From an uncultured Flavobacteriaceae bacterium (GTDB lineage Bacteria; Bacteroidota; Bacteroidia; Flavobacteriales; Flavobacteriaceae): DNA of 64,000 bases. Each line of letters starts with the position of its first letter. The first letter of the stretch is position 1. The translations under genes were made by a program, and so were the position numbers. Of this stretch, positions 26,154-34,429 are shown one piece after another. The notes below the pieces were generated by a model. The model was not told the origin of the DNA and did no database searches. It worked only from the letters and a program-made list of their open reading frames with translations. The stretch covers positions 62,001-126,000 of the forward strand of contig CAJIYH010000002.1 of NCBI GenBank assembly GCA_905181615.1. Reading direction: 5' to 3'.

Positions 26154-27139
26154 CCCCTTATGGAGGCGTGTTGTTCTAGATAGGTTTCAATGCTGGAGTA
26201 TTTAAAACTTATTTTATGAGTTATTCTTTTTCCTGAAATTTTCTTTTTATCACAGAGGCTATTTATTAAAGCTTTTGTCATAAAACGTCTTTTTCCAAAT
26301 AGATATAAAACACCTTCAATTAGCCAAGCGATTTTTAACCAAGATTTTTTTATGCTTATTTTAGGGAGTTTACGTTTTCTCAATAAGGCTATTTTAGTGA
26401 AAATATCTTTATAACTCCAGTTCTCTGCAACTAATATAAAACGTTCATTTATTATTTCAGAATTCATTAATTCAATAAGCACTTGAACAACATCTTCAAC
26501 GGTTACATACCCTGTGGCACCCTTAGGGTAAAAAGGTGAATTTTTATCTATGCGATTGCATAATAAGGCTAGTGGGTTCCCTTCCAATCCTGAGCCTAGT
26601 ATTACGCCAGGATTCACAATAACAGCCGGAACTCCTTCTTGTGTTGCCCTCCAAACTTCTAATTCTGCCCCATATTTTGAGTATGCATAGGGTGTATGAT
26701 CTTGGTCAGCATCCCATGGAGAAGTCTCGTCAATTGAATTCGAATTAGCGTCACTTCCTAAGGCTGCAATTGAACTGATATAGGCAATTTTTCTGATTTT
26801 ATTTTTAATGGCAAGATTAACAAGATTCGCAGTTCCTTCTTGATTTACCTGCATCAAGGTTTCTTGCTTGTAATGTGCAAAAGAAATGAATGCTGCACAG
26901 TGGTACAAATGAGTAATTCCTTTAAATGCATCGGCTAAGCTCGGATGATTACAAATATCCCCTTTGCGCCAAATAATTTCATCCCATTTAGAAGAATGAG
27001 TGCGCTTTTTTAAAAAGTCAAGCGTTAAGTTTTTTTTAGACTCAGAACGGTACAGTGCAACTACTAAAATGTCTTGTTCAATAAGCTTTAACAGTAAATG
27101 TGACCCAACCAAGCCGGTAGCTCCAGTAACTAATATCAT
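26150..27139 (-). CDS. NAD(P)-dependent epimerase/dehydratase (extended SDR)
   Basis: A 329-aa Rossmann protein. MILVTGATGLVGSHLL is the dinucleotide-binding loop, YHCAAFISF is near the active site, and YAYSKYGAE carries the catalytic Tyr-x3-Lys pair. The C-terminal substrate domain ends with basic residues (KKKISGKRITHKISFKYSS). The family covers sugar epimerases and dihydroflavonol-reductase-like enzymes; the 'GLEGNPLALL' and 'GYVTVEDVV' parts lean to the latter group. Substrate not predictable. A TACTTTTG element ends 4 bases before its ATG. Confidence 0.85.
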   Translation of the reverse strand: MILVTGATGLVGSHLLLKLIEQDILVVALYRSESKKNLTLDFLKKRTHSSKWDEIIWRKGDICNHPSLADAFKGITHLYHCAAFISFAHYKQETLMQVNQEGTANLVNLAIKNKIRKIAYISSIAALGSDANSNSIDETSPWDADQDHTPYAYSKYGAELEVWRATQEGVPAVIVNPGVILGSGLEGNPLALLCNRIDKNSPFYPKGATGYVTVEDVVQVLIELMNSEIINERFILVAENWSYKDIFTKIALLRKRKLPKISIKKSWLKIAWLIEGVLYLFGKRRFMTKALINSLCDKKKISGKRITHKISFKYSSIETYLEQHASIRG

Positions 27140-27143
27140 AATT

Positions 27144-27151
27144 CAAAAGTA
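27144..27151 (-). promoter_or_regulatory. -7 element of the epimerase gene, leaderless type
   Basis: TACTTTTG on the minus strand matches TAnnTTTG exactly and ends four bases before the ATG at 27139. No TTG is seen at the -33 distance. Confidence 0.5.
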
Positions 27152-27192
27152 CTGTTTTTTATTTTTGGCTTTCTTGTTACCATTGAGAAATC

Positions 27193-27200
27193 TATCTTTG
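27193..27200 (+). promoter_or_regulatory. -7 promoter element of tyrS with a ~100-base leader
   Basis: TATCTTTG matches TAnnTTTG; a TTG at 27174-27176 lies 16 bases upstream. From here to the tyrS ATG at 27310 there are ~100 untranslated bases, unusually long for this window. The leader contains GTCGG (27246-27250) and CCGAC (27282-27286), which could pair. Confidence 0.5.
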
Positions 27201-27309
27201 TAGAAATAGAGACCTCAAAGAGTCTGATAAATAAAAAGTAAGACTGTCGGAAACTAATTTGTTGAATATAATTTATACTAACCGACCTAATAAATTAAGA
27301 GCTAAACTG

Positions 27310-28605
27310 ATGAAAAATATTTTTGTTGAAGAGTTGAGATGGCGCGGAATGTTGCACGATATTATGCCGGATACAGAAAACCATTTAAATGAGAAATCAA
27401 CAACGGGTTACATTGGTTTTGACCCTACCGCAGATTCATTGCATATTGGAAGTTTAGTTCAGATAATGATTTTGATGCATTTTCAAAAAGCAGGACACCG
27501 TCCAATTGCTTTAATAGGAGGAGCTACAGGTATGATAGGTGATCCTTCCGGAAAATCTGCTGAACGCAACCTGATGAATGAAGAAACGATAAATAATAAT
27601 ATTATAGGGATCAAAAATCAATTAGCACGATTTTTAGACTTTGATCTTTCGAACCCTAACCCAGCTCTTTTAGTTAATAATCTAGATTGGATGAAAGGAT
27701 ATTCTCTAATTGACTTTTCAAGAGAAATTGGGAAACACATAAGTGTAAACTATATGATGTCCAAAGATTCGGTTAAAAAACGAATAGGATCTGAATCTCA
27801 GGTTGGAATGTCGTTTACCGAATTTACTTACCAGTTACTTCAGGGTTATGATTTTCTTCATCTTTACAACAACCTTAACTGTACATTGCAGATGGGGGGC
27901 AGTGATCAATGGGGTAACATAACAACAGGAACAGAGTTGGTGAGACGAAAAGCAAGTGGAAAGGCTTATGCCATTACTTGCCCTTTAATCACTAAAGCAG
28001 ACGGTACTAAGTTTGGAAAAACAGAAGGTGGTAATATTTGGTTAGACAAATCAAGAACATCGCCCTATAAATTTTACCAATATTGGTTAAATGCTTCGGA
28101 CCAAGATGCAGAAAGCTATATTAAGATTTTCACATTTTTAAGTCAAGACGAAATTAACACCCTTGTTGAAGCACATAAAGAAGCTCCACATTTGCGAGTT
28201 TTACAGAACAAGATTGCAAATGAGGTAACACTTTTAGTTCATTCTAAAGAAGACCTAGAAAACACGCAAAAGGCTTCTCAAATTTTATTTGGAAAATCAA
28301 CTACCGATGATTTAAAAGGCCTTGACGAAGTTACCTTTTTAGATGTTTTTGATGGTGTTCCCCAAGCGGAAATTTCTAGAGTTAGCTTACAAAATGGAAT
28401 AGATATAATTTCAGTATTGGCGGGTGAAACCAACTTTTTGAAATCTAATGGTGATGCAAGACGTGCGCTAAAAGAAAATTCTATTTCAGTTAATAAAACC
28501 AAAGTTGGGGATACTTTTAAAGTGACAGCTGAGGATTTAATTAATGATCGCTATGTTTTACTTCAACGCGGTAAAAAGAGTTATTATATTCTAAATTTCG
28601 TTTAG
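27310..28605 (+). CDS. tyrS: tyrosyl-tRNA synthetase
   Basis: Class I synthetase for tRNA-Tyr. The HIGH motif is HIGS at residues 45-48 in [14 protein letters not shown], the substrate pocket is [12 protein letters not shown] and the KMSKS-like loop is [11 protein letters not shown]-terminal S4 domain follows ([18 protein letters not shown]). The ATG at 27310 gives [13 protein letters not shown], the family N-terminus; an upstream frame to 27259 has no homology look. 431 aa, normal. Its stop overlaps that of the acyltransferase gene by 4 bases. Confidence 0.96.
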   Translation: MKNIFVEELRWRGMLHDIMPDTENHLNEKSTTGYIGFDPTADSLHIGSLVQIMILMHFQKAGHRPIALIGGATGMIGDPSGKSAERNLMNEETINNNIIGIKNQLARFLDFDLSNPNPALLVNNLDWMKGYSLIDFSREIGKHISVNYMMSKDSVKKRIGSESQVGMSFTEFTYQLLQGYDFLHLYNNLNCTLQMGGSDQWGNITTGTELVRRKASGKAYAITCPLITKADGTKFGKTEGGNIWLDKSRTSPYKFYQYWLNASDQDAESYIKIFTFLSQDEINTLVEAHKEAPHLRVLQNKIANEVTLLVHSKEDLENTQKASQILFGKSTTDDLKGLDEVTFLDVFDGVPQAEISRVSLQNGIDIISVLAGETNFLKSNGDARRALKENSISVNKTKVGDTFKVTAEDLINDRYVLLQRGKKSYYILNFV

Positions 28606-29585
28606 TAAACTAGCAAATTACAACCTCTAATTTCCGAGTGGTCTAATCGCCCTAGTACTTCAAATTTATTTAAAGAATGTTTTCGCCCTAAATCTTGGGT
28701 TGCAATAAAAGCACAAGATTCTCGATTTGCAAGGTCAATTACATTAATATTCCCCATCATTCCAATTCTAAGTTTTGTAAACGGGTCACTGGTATCTCGA
28801 ATAAAGACCTGCATCCATGGAGGACAACTAAAAAATCCATTTCCTTTTGAGTATGCTTGTGAAAATAGTTCGGTCATACCATATTCAGAATGTATTTGTT
28901 CTACACCAAAGCCTTTAGATAATTGCTGATGAAGGTCTTCTCGAATAAGTTCTTTTCTTCGACCTTTCATTCCCCCTGTTTCCATTACAATGGTCGATTT
29001 TAATTTGAAATTAAACTTTTCAACCATGTCTAAAAGCGCGAAACTTACGCCTAACAAAAGGGTAGGTTGTTGCTCGGCTTCTAGCTCTAAGAGTACGTCT
29101 TTTAGCTCATCTAAATTATTTAAGTAAAATCCGCTTTTGACATGATTACTTTCTTTAATTAAATCATCTGCCATGTAGATCAAAGAAGAACATTCTCGTT
29201 CAAGATATGATGGCAACAAAGCTAGTATTGCTATTTCTTTTGGGTTTTCATAGAACAGAGTAAAAGCATTAGCGAAGCTGTTTTTGTAATCCTCGAGTTG
29301 TTTAACAAAATGCTTAGAAGTTTTAGATCCAGTTGTTCCGCTAGAACTGAATACGACAGCTGCTGTTCCATCAAAACTCTTTACTTCATGTGTTTTGAAA
29401 AAACCAATAGGTAGAAAAGGAATGTCTTGACTGGATTTCAAATCAGATGGGTTAAAGTGAATCAAGTCACAATATGATCTATAGATTGAATTGTTTTCGA
29501 ATTGATGGTGAAATGTTTGCATAGCACATAATTCAAAATCAATTTCTGACGTTATTTCCCAAAAATTAATCTTCGATTGGTTCAT
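28602..29585 (-). CDS. LuxE/PaaK-like acyl-protein synthetase, orphan
   Basis: A 327-aa protein of the LuxE/acyl-protein synthetase branch of the adenylate-forming superfamily. The phosphate-binding stretch [17 protein letters not shown] is clear, followed by [16 protein letters not shown] and [17 protein letters not shown], as in LuxE. Real LuxE activates fatty acids for the luciferase aldehyde pathway; no luxA, luxB, luxC or luxD is here, so light emission is not implied. The natural acyl acceptor is unknown. The ATG at 29585 is chosen over a TTG one codon earlier; a TAGCTTTG element ends 5 bases before it. Confidence 0.83.
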   Translation of the reverse strand: MNQSKINFWEITSEIDFELCAMQTFHHQFENNSIYRSYCDLIHFNPSDLKSSQDIPFLPIGFFKTHEVKSFDGTAAVVFSSSGTTGSKTSKHFVKQLEDYKNSFANAFTLFYENPKEIAILALLPSYLERECSSLIYMADDLIKESNHVKSGFYLNNLDELKDVLLELEAEQQPTLLLGVSFALLDMVEKFNFKLKSTIVMETGGMKGRRKELIREDLHQQLSKGFGVEQIHSEYGMTELFSQAYSKGNGFFSCPPWMQVFIRDTSDPFTKLRIGMMGNINVIDLANRESCAFIATQDLGRKHSLNKFEVLGRLDHSEIRGCNLLVY

Positions 29586-29590
29586 CAATG

Positions 29591-29598
29591 CAAAGCTA
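29591..29598 (-). promoter_or_regulatory. -7 element of the LuxE-like gene, leaderless type
   Basis: TAGCTTTG on the minus strand matches TAnnTTTG exactly, five bases before the ATG at 29585. Confidence 0.5.
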
Positions 29599-29727
29599 TT
29601 AATTTTTATAATGCAGTAGCGTTAAGATTGCTTCCAATATGAACAAATCGTTAAGAAGTAAAAGAGGTTGATTTTATTCTTAAATTTGACATACATTATA
29701 CTCCTAAATTCGTATTGCCTTTAGGGT

Positions 29728-30435
29728 ATGAAATTAGCTTCTGTGAAAAAAAGTAATATTAAAATTTTATTAGTTGATGATGAACCTGATATCATTGAAA
29801 TCCTTACCTATAATTTAAGTAAAGAGGGATATCAAGTTTTTTCTGCCTCCAATGGAAAACAGGCACTTGATGTGGCAAACAAAATTATTCCGAATTTAAT
29901 TATACTGGATGTGATGATGCCCGTTATGGACGGCATAGAAACATGCCAAAACCTTAGAAAAGACAGGCGTTATCGAGATACTATAATCATGATTTTGTCT
30001 GCTCGTTCTGAAGATTACTCTCATTTAAAAGCATTTGAAGTAGGGGCAGATGATTATGTAAACAAGCCAATAAAACCAAAAGTGCTTAATTCAAAAATCA
30101 GCGCCTTATTAAGACGCTTTAATAAAGAAACAAGGACAGAAATTATTTATGGTGATTTAACTATTAATTTGGATGAGCATAAAGTAACTTTAAACAATAA
30201 AAAAATCTATTTACCAAAAAAAGAGTTTGGATTACTCCGTTTATTAGCCTCTCAACCAAACAAGGTGTTTGAAAGGGAAGTTATAATGGAAAATGTTTGG
30301 GGTAATGATGTAGTAGTTGGCGACAGGACAATAGATGTTCATATTCGCAAATTAAGAGAGAAAATAGGTAATATTTATTTCGAAACTATAAAAGGAGTTG
30401 GGTATAAATTTATTTTTAATGAAAACACAGAATGA
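29728..30435 (+). CDS. OmpR/PhoB-family response regulator
   Basis: A 235-aa two-component regulator. The receiver domain (residues ~11-125) has the acidic pair in LLVDDEPDI, the phospho-acceptor Asp61 in LIILDVMMPVMDG, and the conserved Lys in VNKPIKP. The C-terminal winged helix (KEFGLLRLLASQPNKVFERE, RTIDVHIRKLREKI) binds DNA. It overlaps the histidine kinase by 4 bases, so the two are coupled. The best guess is the Bacteroidota PhoB/RprY-like group; the signal is not visible. A TAAATTTG element at 29681-29688 may be its promoter. Confidence 0.92.
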   Translation: MKLASVKKSNIKILLVDDEPDIIEILTYNLSKEGYQVFSASNGKQALDVANKIIPNLIILDVMMPVMDGIETCQNLRKDRRYRDTIIMILSARSEDYSHLKAFEVGADDYVNKPIKPKVLNSKISALLRRFNKETRTEIIYGDLTINLDEHKVTLNNKKIYLPKKEFGLLRLLASQPNKVFEREVIMENVWGNDVVVGDRTIDVHIRKLREKIGNIYFETIKGVGYKFIFNENTE

Positions 30436-31487
30436 TTTTTTTTAGGCGTTTTAGAGCCTCTTTTTTTATAACACTTTTGATAAGCATATTGGTTGTTTTC
30501 TTGATAGGTGCTTATATGTTTATTATAGATGATTATGGTTCAAATAAAAAACACCCTTATTTAATGTTATTTGGTGTTTTTTTTCTTTTCTTTTTTTCTA
30601 GTCTTTTTCTCATTCAATATCAAATCGAGCGCTATATATTCTCTAAGGTTAAGGCACTTTATGATGAATTTTATTCGGATGGAATTCCAGTTAATGAAAA
30701 TTCATTAAACAGAGATGCTCAATCTCTTACGATGAGTATTCAGAATTTCGCAAAAGAGAGTAAATTGGAAATCGAGTTACTCAAAGTAAAAGACAATTAC
30801 AGAAAAGAATTTATAGGAAATGTAGCCCACGAATTAAAGACTCCACTTTTTACAGTAGAGAGCTATGTACTTACGTTGATAGAAGGAGCGGCTGAAGATA
30901 AAGAACTAAGAGACATATACCTAAAGAAAGCAGTTCAGGGAGTTGATCGATTGAATGAAATTGTTACCGACTTAGATTTGATCACCAAATTCGAAGCAGG
31001 AATTACTTCTATTGAAAAAGAACGCTTTGATTTGTATGCATTGATAGAGGAGGTTATTGAGCTTTTAGAAATCAGATCTATGAACCAAAAAATAAAATTG
31101 GTGTTTGAAAGATTGGTTTCGCAAGATATCCTCTGGGTACGTGCCGATCGTAAAAGAATATCACAGGTTATTACAAACCTACTGGTAAATTCATTGAAAT
31201 ATGGTATTGAAGGAGGAACTTCAGAGATAACTTTAGCAGTTTTAAGCAAAGAGAAAATATTAGTTAGAATAATTGACAACGGTGTTGGGATTGAAGAAGA
31301 ACATGTTCCTCGTTTGTTTGAGCGCTTTTATAGAGTAGATAAGGCAAGAAATCGTGATGAAGGAGGTTCGGGTTTAGGTCTTGCTATTGTGAAACATATT
31401 ATAGAAGCACATCAAGAAAAAATTTATGTTCAAAGCACATATGGAGTTGGGTCTGAATTTTCTTTTTCCCTTTCCAAAACTAAATAA
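30432..31487 (+). CDS. sensor histidine kinase (PhoR-like)
   Basis: A 351-aa membrane sensor. Two N-terminal helices (FFITLLISILVVFLIGAYMF and LMLFGVFFLFFFSSLFLIQY) are joined by only ~13 residues, so there is no real periplasmic sensor domain. The phospho-acceptor is His133 in GNVAHELKTPL, and the ATPase domain shows the N box (ITNLLVNSLKYG), G1 (IDNGVGI), F box (LFERFYRVD) and G2 (GGSGLGLAIVKHI). No HAMP or PAS domain is obvious. The lack of a sensor domain suggests it reads a membrane or partner-protein signal, as PhoR does with the phosphate transporter. Confidence 0.92.
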   Translation: MIFFRRFRASFFITLLISILVVFLIGAYMFIIDDYGSNKKHPYLMLFGVFFLFFFSSLFLIQYQIERYIFSKVKALYDEFYSDGIPVNENSLNRDAQSLTMSIQNFAKESKLEIELLKVKDNYRKEFIGNVAHELKTPLFTVESYVLTLIEGAAEDKELRDIYLKKAVQGVDRLNEIVTDLDLITKFEAGITSIEKERFDLYALIEEVIELLEIRSMNQKIKLVFERLVSQDILWVRADRKRISQVITNLLVNSLKYGIEGGTSEITLAVLSKEKILVRIIDNGVGIEEEHVPRLFERFYRVDKARNRDEGGSGLGLAIVKHIIEAHQEKIYVQSTYGVGSEFSFSLSKTK

Positions 31488-31544
31488 GTAGCCCACCATA
31501 ATTTGTTAAGATTTGCTTATTTTTACCAACTAATAATTTAAACT

Positions 31545-32219
31545 TTGGGGAGTAAAAATAAATTAAAGCGGTTCAATCAAAATTTAACATTTCCAAATGT
31601 TATTCAGCCTTCTCGTGAAGAATTAATTGAAAATAAATTTCCTTTAAAAGGGAATTGGCGAAAAGATTTTTTTAAAAATGAAAACCCCATAGTATTAGAA
31701 CTTGGATGTGGAAAGGGAGAATACTCTGTTTATTTAGCAAAAGAGAACCTCGATAAAAATTTTATTGGAATAGACTTAAAAGGAGCGCGATTATGGGCTG
31801 GAGCAAAAGAGTCTTTAATTCTTGAGTTAACAAACGTTGCTTTTATTAGAGCACAAATAGAGTTGGTTTCAGATTTATTTTCCGAAAATGAAATTGATGA
31901 GATTTGGATAACTTTCCCCGATCCTCAAATAAAACATAAGCGAACTAAACACCGCTTAACCAATCCGCAGTTTTTAGCTAAATACAAGAATATTCTGAAG
32001 CCTGAGGGCTTTATTCACCTTAAAACAGATAGTGAGTACATGCATGGATATACTTTAGGTTTGTTACAGGGTATGGGAATAGAAGTTGAGTATGCACACC
32101 ATGACCTCTACACAAACCCTTATGCACCAAAAGAAGCTTCTGCTGTTCAAACCTATTATGAAAAAATCTATTTAGAAGAAAATAAACCAATAACCTATCT
32201 GAAATTTAAATTTCCATAA
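31545..32219 (+). CDS. trmB: tRNA (guanine-N7-)-methyltransferase
   Basis: Methylates G46 in the tRNA variable loop using SAM. The 224-aa sequence has the SAM motif VLELGCGKGEYSVYLA, then FIGIDLKGARLW, and the catalytic region WITFPDPQIKHKRTKHRL. The start is the TTG at 31545, giving MGSKNKLKRF, the standard flavobacterial N-terminus; there is no better ATG. A TATTTTTA element lies about 20 bases upstream. Its stop overlaps the next start as TAATG. Confidence 0.95.
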   Translation: MGSKNKLKRFNQNLTFPNVIQPSREELIENKFPLKGNWRKDFFKNENPIVLELGCGKGEYSVYLAKENLDKNFIGIDLKGARLWAGAKESLILELTNVAFIRAQIELVSDLFSENEIDEIWITFPDPQIKHKRTKHRLTNPQFLAKYKNILKPEGFIHLKTDSEYMHGYTLGLLQGMGIEVEYAHHDLYTNPYAPKEASAVQTYYEKIYLEENKPITYLKFKFP

Positions 32220-32566
32220 TGGTACTAAAAGAAGAATTAAATTTTTTCGAAAAAGTATATGATGTGGTTCGAGAAATTCCTTTCGGGCGAGTATGCTCTT
32301 ATGGTTTAATAGCTCGTTATTTAGGCTCTCCACAAAGCGCTAGGATGGTAGGATGGGCAATGAATGCTTCTCACATTAAAGAAGATGTTCCTGCACATCG
32401 AGTTGTAAATAGAATAGGACTTTTAACAGGAAAGCAACATTTTGAAGGGACTAACTTAATGCAACAATTGCTCGAAAGTGAAGGTATTCAAATTAAAGAA
32501 AACCAAGTTGTTGATTTTGAGCAATTTATATGGAATCCAGCGGATCATTTATTAACGAATACTTAA
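32219..32566 (+). CDS. alkyltransferase-like (ATL) protein, MGMT family without the catalytic cysteine
   Basis: A 115-aa protein with the DNA-binding domain of O6-alkylguanine-DNA alkyltransferase: FGRVCSYGLIARYLG and ARMVGWAMNAS. In active enzymes the motif is PCHRV; here it reads PAHRV with Ala59 in place of the cysteine. That defines ATL proteins, which bind O6-alkylguanine without repairing it and pass the lesion to nucleotide excision repair. The arginine-finger-like Arg of the recognition helix is present in SARMVG. It overlaps the trmB stop by 1 base. Confidence 0.9.
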   Translation: MVLKEELNFFEKVYDVVREIPFGRVCSYGLIARYLGSPQSARMVGWAMNASHIKEDVPAHRVVNRIGLLTGKQHFEGTNLMQQLLESEGIQIKENQVVDFEQFIWNPADHLLTNT

Positions 32567-32600
32567 ATTTAGAAACCTTCTTCATCTCAATTTAGAACAG

Positions 32601-32608
32601 TATATTTG
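32601..32608 (+). promoter_or_regulatory. -7 promoter element of the mrp-nfu-ferredoxin operon
   Basis: TATATTTG matches TAnnTTTG exactly and lies 34 bases before the mrp ATG at 32643. Confidence 0.5.
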
Positions 32609-32642
32609 TAATTTAGAATCAATATAAAAAAGGGAAACCTAA

Positions 32643-33776
32643 ATGAATATATCAAAACAGGCCATCCAAGAAGTTTTAGAAGGACTTACCGTTCCGGGAG
32701 AAGGTCAAAACTTAGTTGCAAGTGGCGCTTTAAAGAATATTAATCTTTTTGGTGATGAGGTTGTCATTGACCTAGTGCTAAAAAACCCAAGTCTTCAGGC
32801 ACGCAAAAAGGTTGAAGTGGAAATTTTAAAAAGCATTCATGCTCAGGTTTATAATAAAGCCAAAATATCAATAAATATTAAAGTAGAAACTCCTCCTAAG
32901 GCTGATGCTCCAATAAAAGGAGAGCCAATAAAAGGGATCAGCTCTATTATCGCAATTTCATCAGGAAAAGGAGGCGTTGGAAAATCTACTGTTACTTCAA
33001 ATATTGCAGTTACTTTAGCTCAAATGGGCTTTCAAGTAGGCTTACTAGACGCAGATATTTACGGACCTTCAATCCCAACTATGATGGATATGGAAGGCGA
33101 ACGTCCAATGTCCATTACTGTAGATGGTAAGTCAAAAATGCAGCCCATAGAAAATTACGGAGTAAAAGTATTGTCTATTGGTTTTTTTACACAACCTAAT
33201 CAGGCTGTTATTTGGCGTGGACCCATGGCTTCAAAAGCTCTTAATCAAATGATTTTTGATGCAGCCTGGGGAGAACTTGATTTTCTTTTAATTGATTTAC
33301 CACCAGGAACTGGAGATATTCATTTAAGTATTGTTCAATCACTACCGATTAGTGGTGCCATAGTTGTAAGTACACCACAAAATGTAGCCTTAGCAGATGC
33401 AAAAAAAGGCATCGCTATGTTTCAGCAAGACAGCATTCAGGTTCCTGTTATAGGGATAGTTGAAAACATGTCTTACTTTACGCCTCAAGAATTACCCGAA
33501 AATAAATATTATATCTTTGGTAAAGAAGGTGCTAAGAATCTGGCAACAGACACTAAAGTTCCTTTTTTAGGAGAAATACCTTTAGTTCAAAGCGTTCGTG
33601 AAGCTGGAGATGTGGGTAGACCTGCTGCACTTCAAGAAAACAGTTCGATTGCCGATGCAATAAATTTAATTACTCAAAATATGGTTGTCCAACTTGTCAA
33701 AAGAAATAAAACATTACCCCCAACTCAAGTAGTAAAAATAACAACAATGTCTGGCTGTTCAGCCGTAAAAAAATAA
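32643..33776 (+). CDS. mrp: Mrp/NBP35-family Fe-S carrier ATPase
   Basis: A 377-aa P-loop ATPase that carries and delivers Fe-S clusters (ApbC-like). An N-terminal MIP18/DUF59 domain (residues 1-~80) precedes the ATPase domain, whose deviant Walker A is SGKGGVGKS near residues 107-115, followed by LLDADIYGPSIPTMM. Cluster-binding cysteines at the end are in TMSGCSAVKK; the usual paired CxxC is not seen, only a single Cys. Two further Fe-S genes follow within a few bases, supporting the role. Confidence 0.93.
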   Translation: MNISKQAIQEVLEGLTVPGEGQNLVASGALKNINLFGDEVVIDLVLKNPSLQARKKVEVEILKSIHAQVYNKAKISINIKVETPPKADAPIKGEPIKGISSIIAISSGKGGVGKSTVTSNIAVTLAQMGFQVGLLDADIYGPSIPTMMDMEGERPMSITVDGKSKMQPIENYGVKVLSIGFFTQPNQAVIWRGPMASKALNQMIFDAAWGELDFLLIDLPPGTGDIHLSIVQSLPISGAIVVSTPQNVALADAKKGIAMFQQDSIQVPVIGIVENMSYFTPQELPENKYYIFGKEGAKNLATDTKVPFLGEIPLVQSVREAGDVGRPAALQENSSIADAINLITQNMVVQLVKRNKTLPPTQVVKITTMSGCSAVKK

Positions 33777-33779
33777 GTT

Positions 33780-34022
33780 ATGAAATCTGCAGAAATAAAA
33801 GAAAAAGTACTCCTTGCTCTAGATGAAATCCGTCCGTTCTTAGCGGCAGATGGAGGAGATATTTCACTCGTTAGTATAGCTGATGATCGTATTGTGAGCG
33901 TTCAACTTCACGGAGCATGTGTAGGGTGTTCGGTAAATCAGATGACCTTAAAGTCAGGTGTTGAAATGACCATCAAAAAATACGTCCCTCAAATCGAGCA
34001 AGTAATTAACATAGAGGCATAA
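33780..34022 (+). CDS. NifU-like (Nfu) scaffold protein
   Basis: An 80-aa protein made up of the NifU C-terminal domain alone. It carries the cluster-binding pair C47-VG-C50 in HGACVGCSVNQMTLKSG. It takes up and hands on [4Fe-4S] or [2Fe-2S] clusters in the cytoplasm. It starts 3 bases after mrp and ends 15 bases before the ferredoxin, in a conserved Fe-S operon. Confidence 0.94.
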   Translation: MKSAEIKEKVLLALDEIRPFLAADGGDISLVSIADDRIVSVQLHGACVGCSVNQMTLKSGVEMTIKKYVPQIEQVINIEA

Positions 34023-34037
34023 ACCAAAATTATAGCG

Positions 34038-34361
34038 TTGAGTTTAAATATAAATATAAGTATTACAGATAGAACAGGTGAAGTCCATAATATTGAAGCT
34101 CCAACAGACATGTCAATGAATTTAATGGAGGTCTGCAAATCAATTGAACTTCCAGTTGACGGTACTTGTGGAGGTATGGCTATGTGTGCTTCCTGCCAAT
34201 GTTATATTCTTTCTGATTCTGCTCTTTCTAAGAAATCAGATGACGAAGAGGCAATGCTCTCAGAAGCATATAATGTTAGAGAAAACAGTCGTCTTGGCTG
34301 TCAAATATTCATTACCTCTGAATTAGATGGTTTGCGTGTAGAGCTTGCTCCTGAAGAGTAA
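34038..34361 (+). CDS. [2Fe-2S] ferredoxin (adrenodoxin type)
   Basis: A 107-aa ferredoxin, cluster ligands C44, C50, C53 and C88 in the pattern C-x5-C-x2-C-x34-C, typical of adrenodoxin/ISC ferredoxins. An extra Cys55 sits next to the ligands. The start is a TTG at 34038, giving MSLNINISITDRTGE; the first ATG is far inside the domain. It is the last gene of mrp-nfu-ferredoxin and probably supplies electrons for cluster assembly. Confidence 0.9.
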   Translation: MSLNINISITDRTGEVHNIEAPTDMSMNLMEVCKSIELPVDGTCGGMAMCASCQCYILSDSALSKKSDDEEAMLSEAYNVRENSRLGCQIFITSELDGLRVELAPEE

Positions 34362-34419
34362 CGGAATATTTGCAATAAGTTCTATTTAGTTTAAAATTAG
34401 ATTATCTTGAACTACTTAA

Positions 34420-34427
34420 TATATTTC
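34420..34427 (+). promoter_or_regulatory. -7-like element TATATTTC, 2 bases before an ATG
   Basis: Near match to TAnnTTTG directly before the GH13 lipoprotein start at 34430. If used, the transcript would be leaderless. Confidence 0.35.
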
Positions 34428-34429
34428 AA

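Noticed and set aside
28602-29585. A light-emission (lux) function
   Set aside because: Only a LuxE-like gene is present. No luciferase, reductase or regulator genes are near.
29681-29700. TTGACAT ... TATACT as a sigma-70 promoter of the response regulator
   Set aside because: The boxes are only a few bases apart, too close for sigma-70, and the -7 element TAAATTTG at the same place explains it better.
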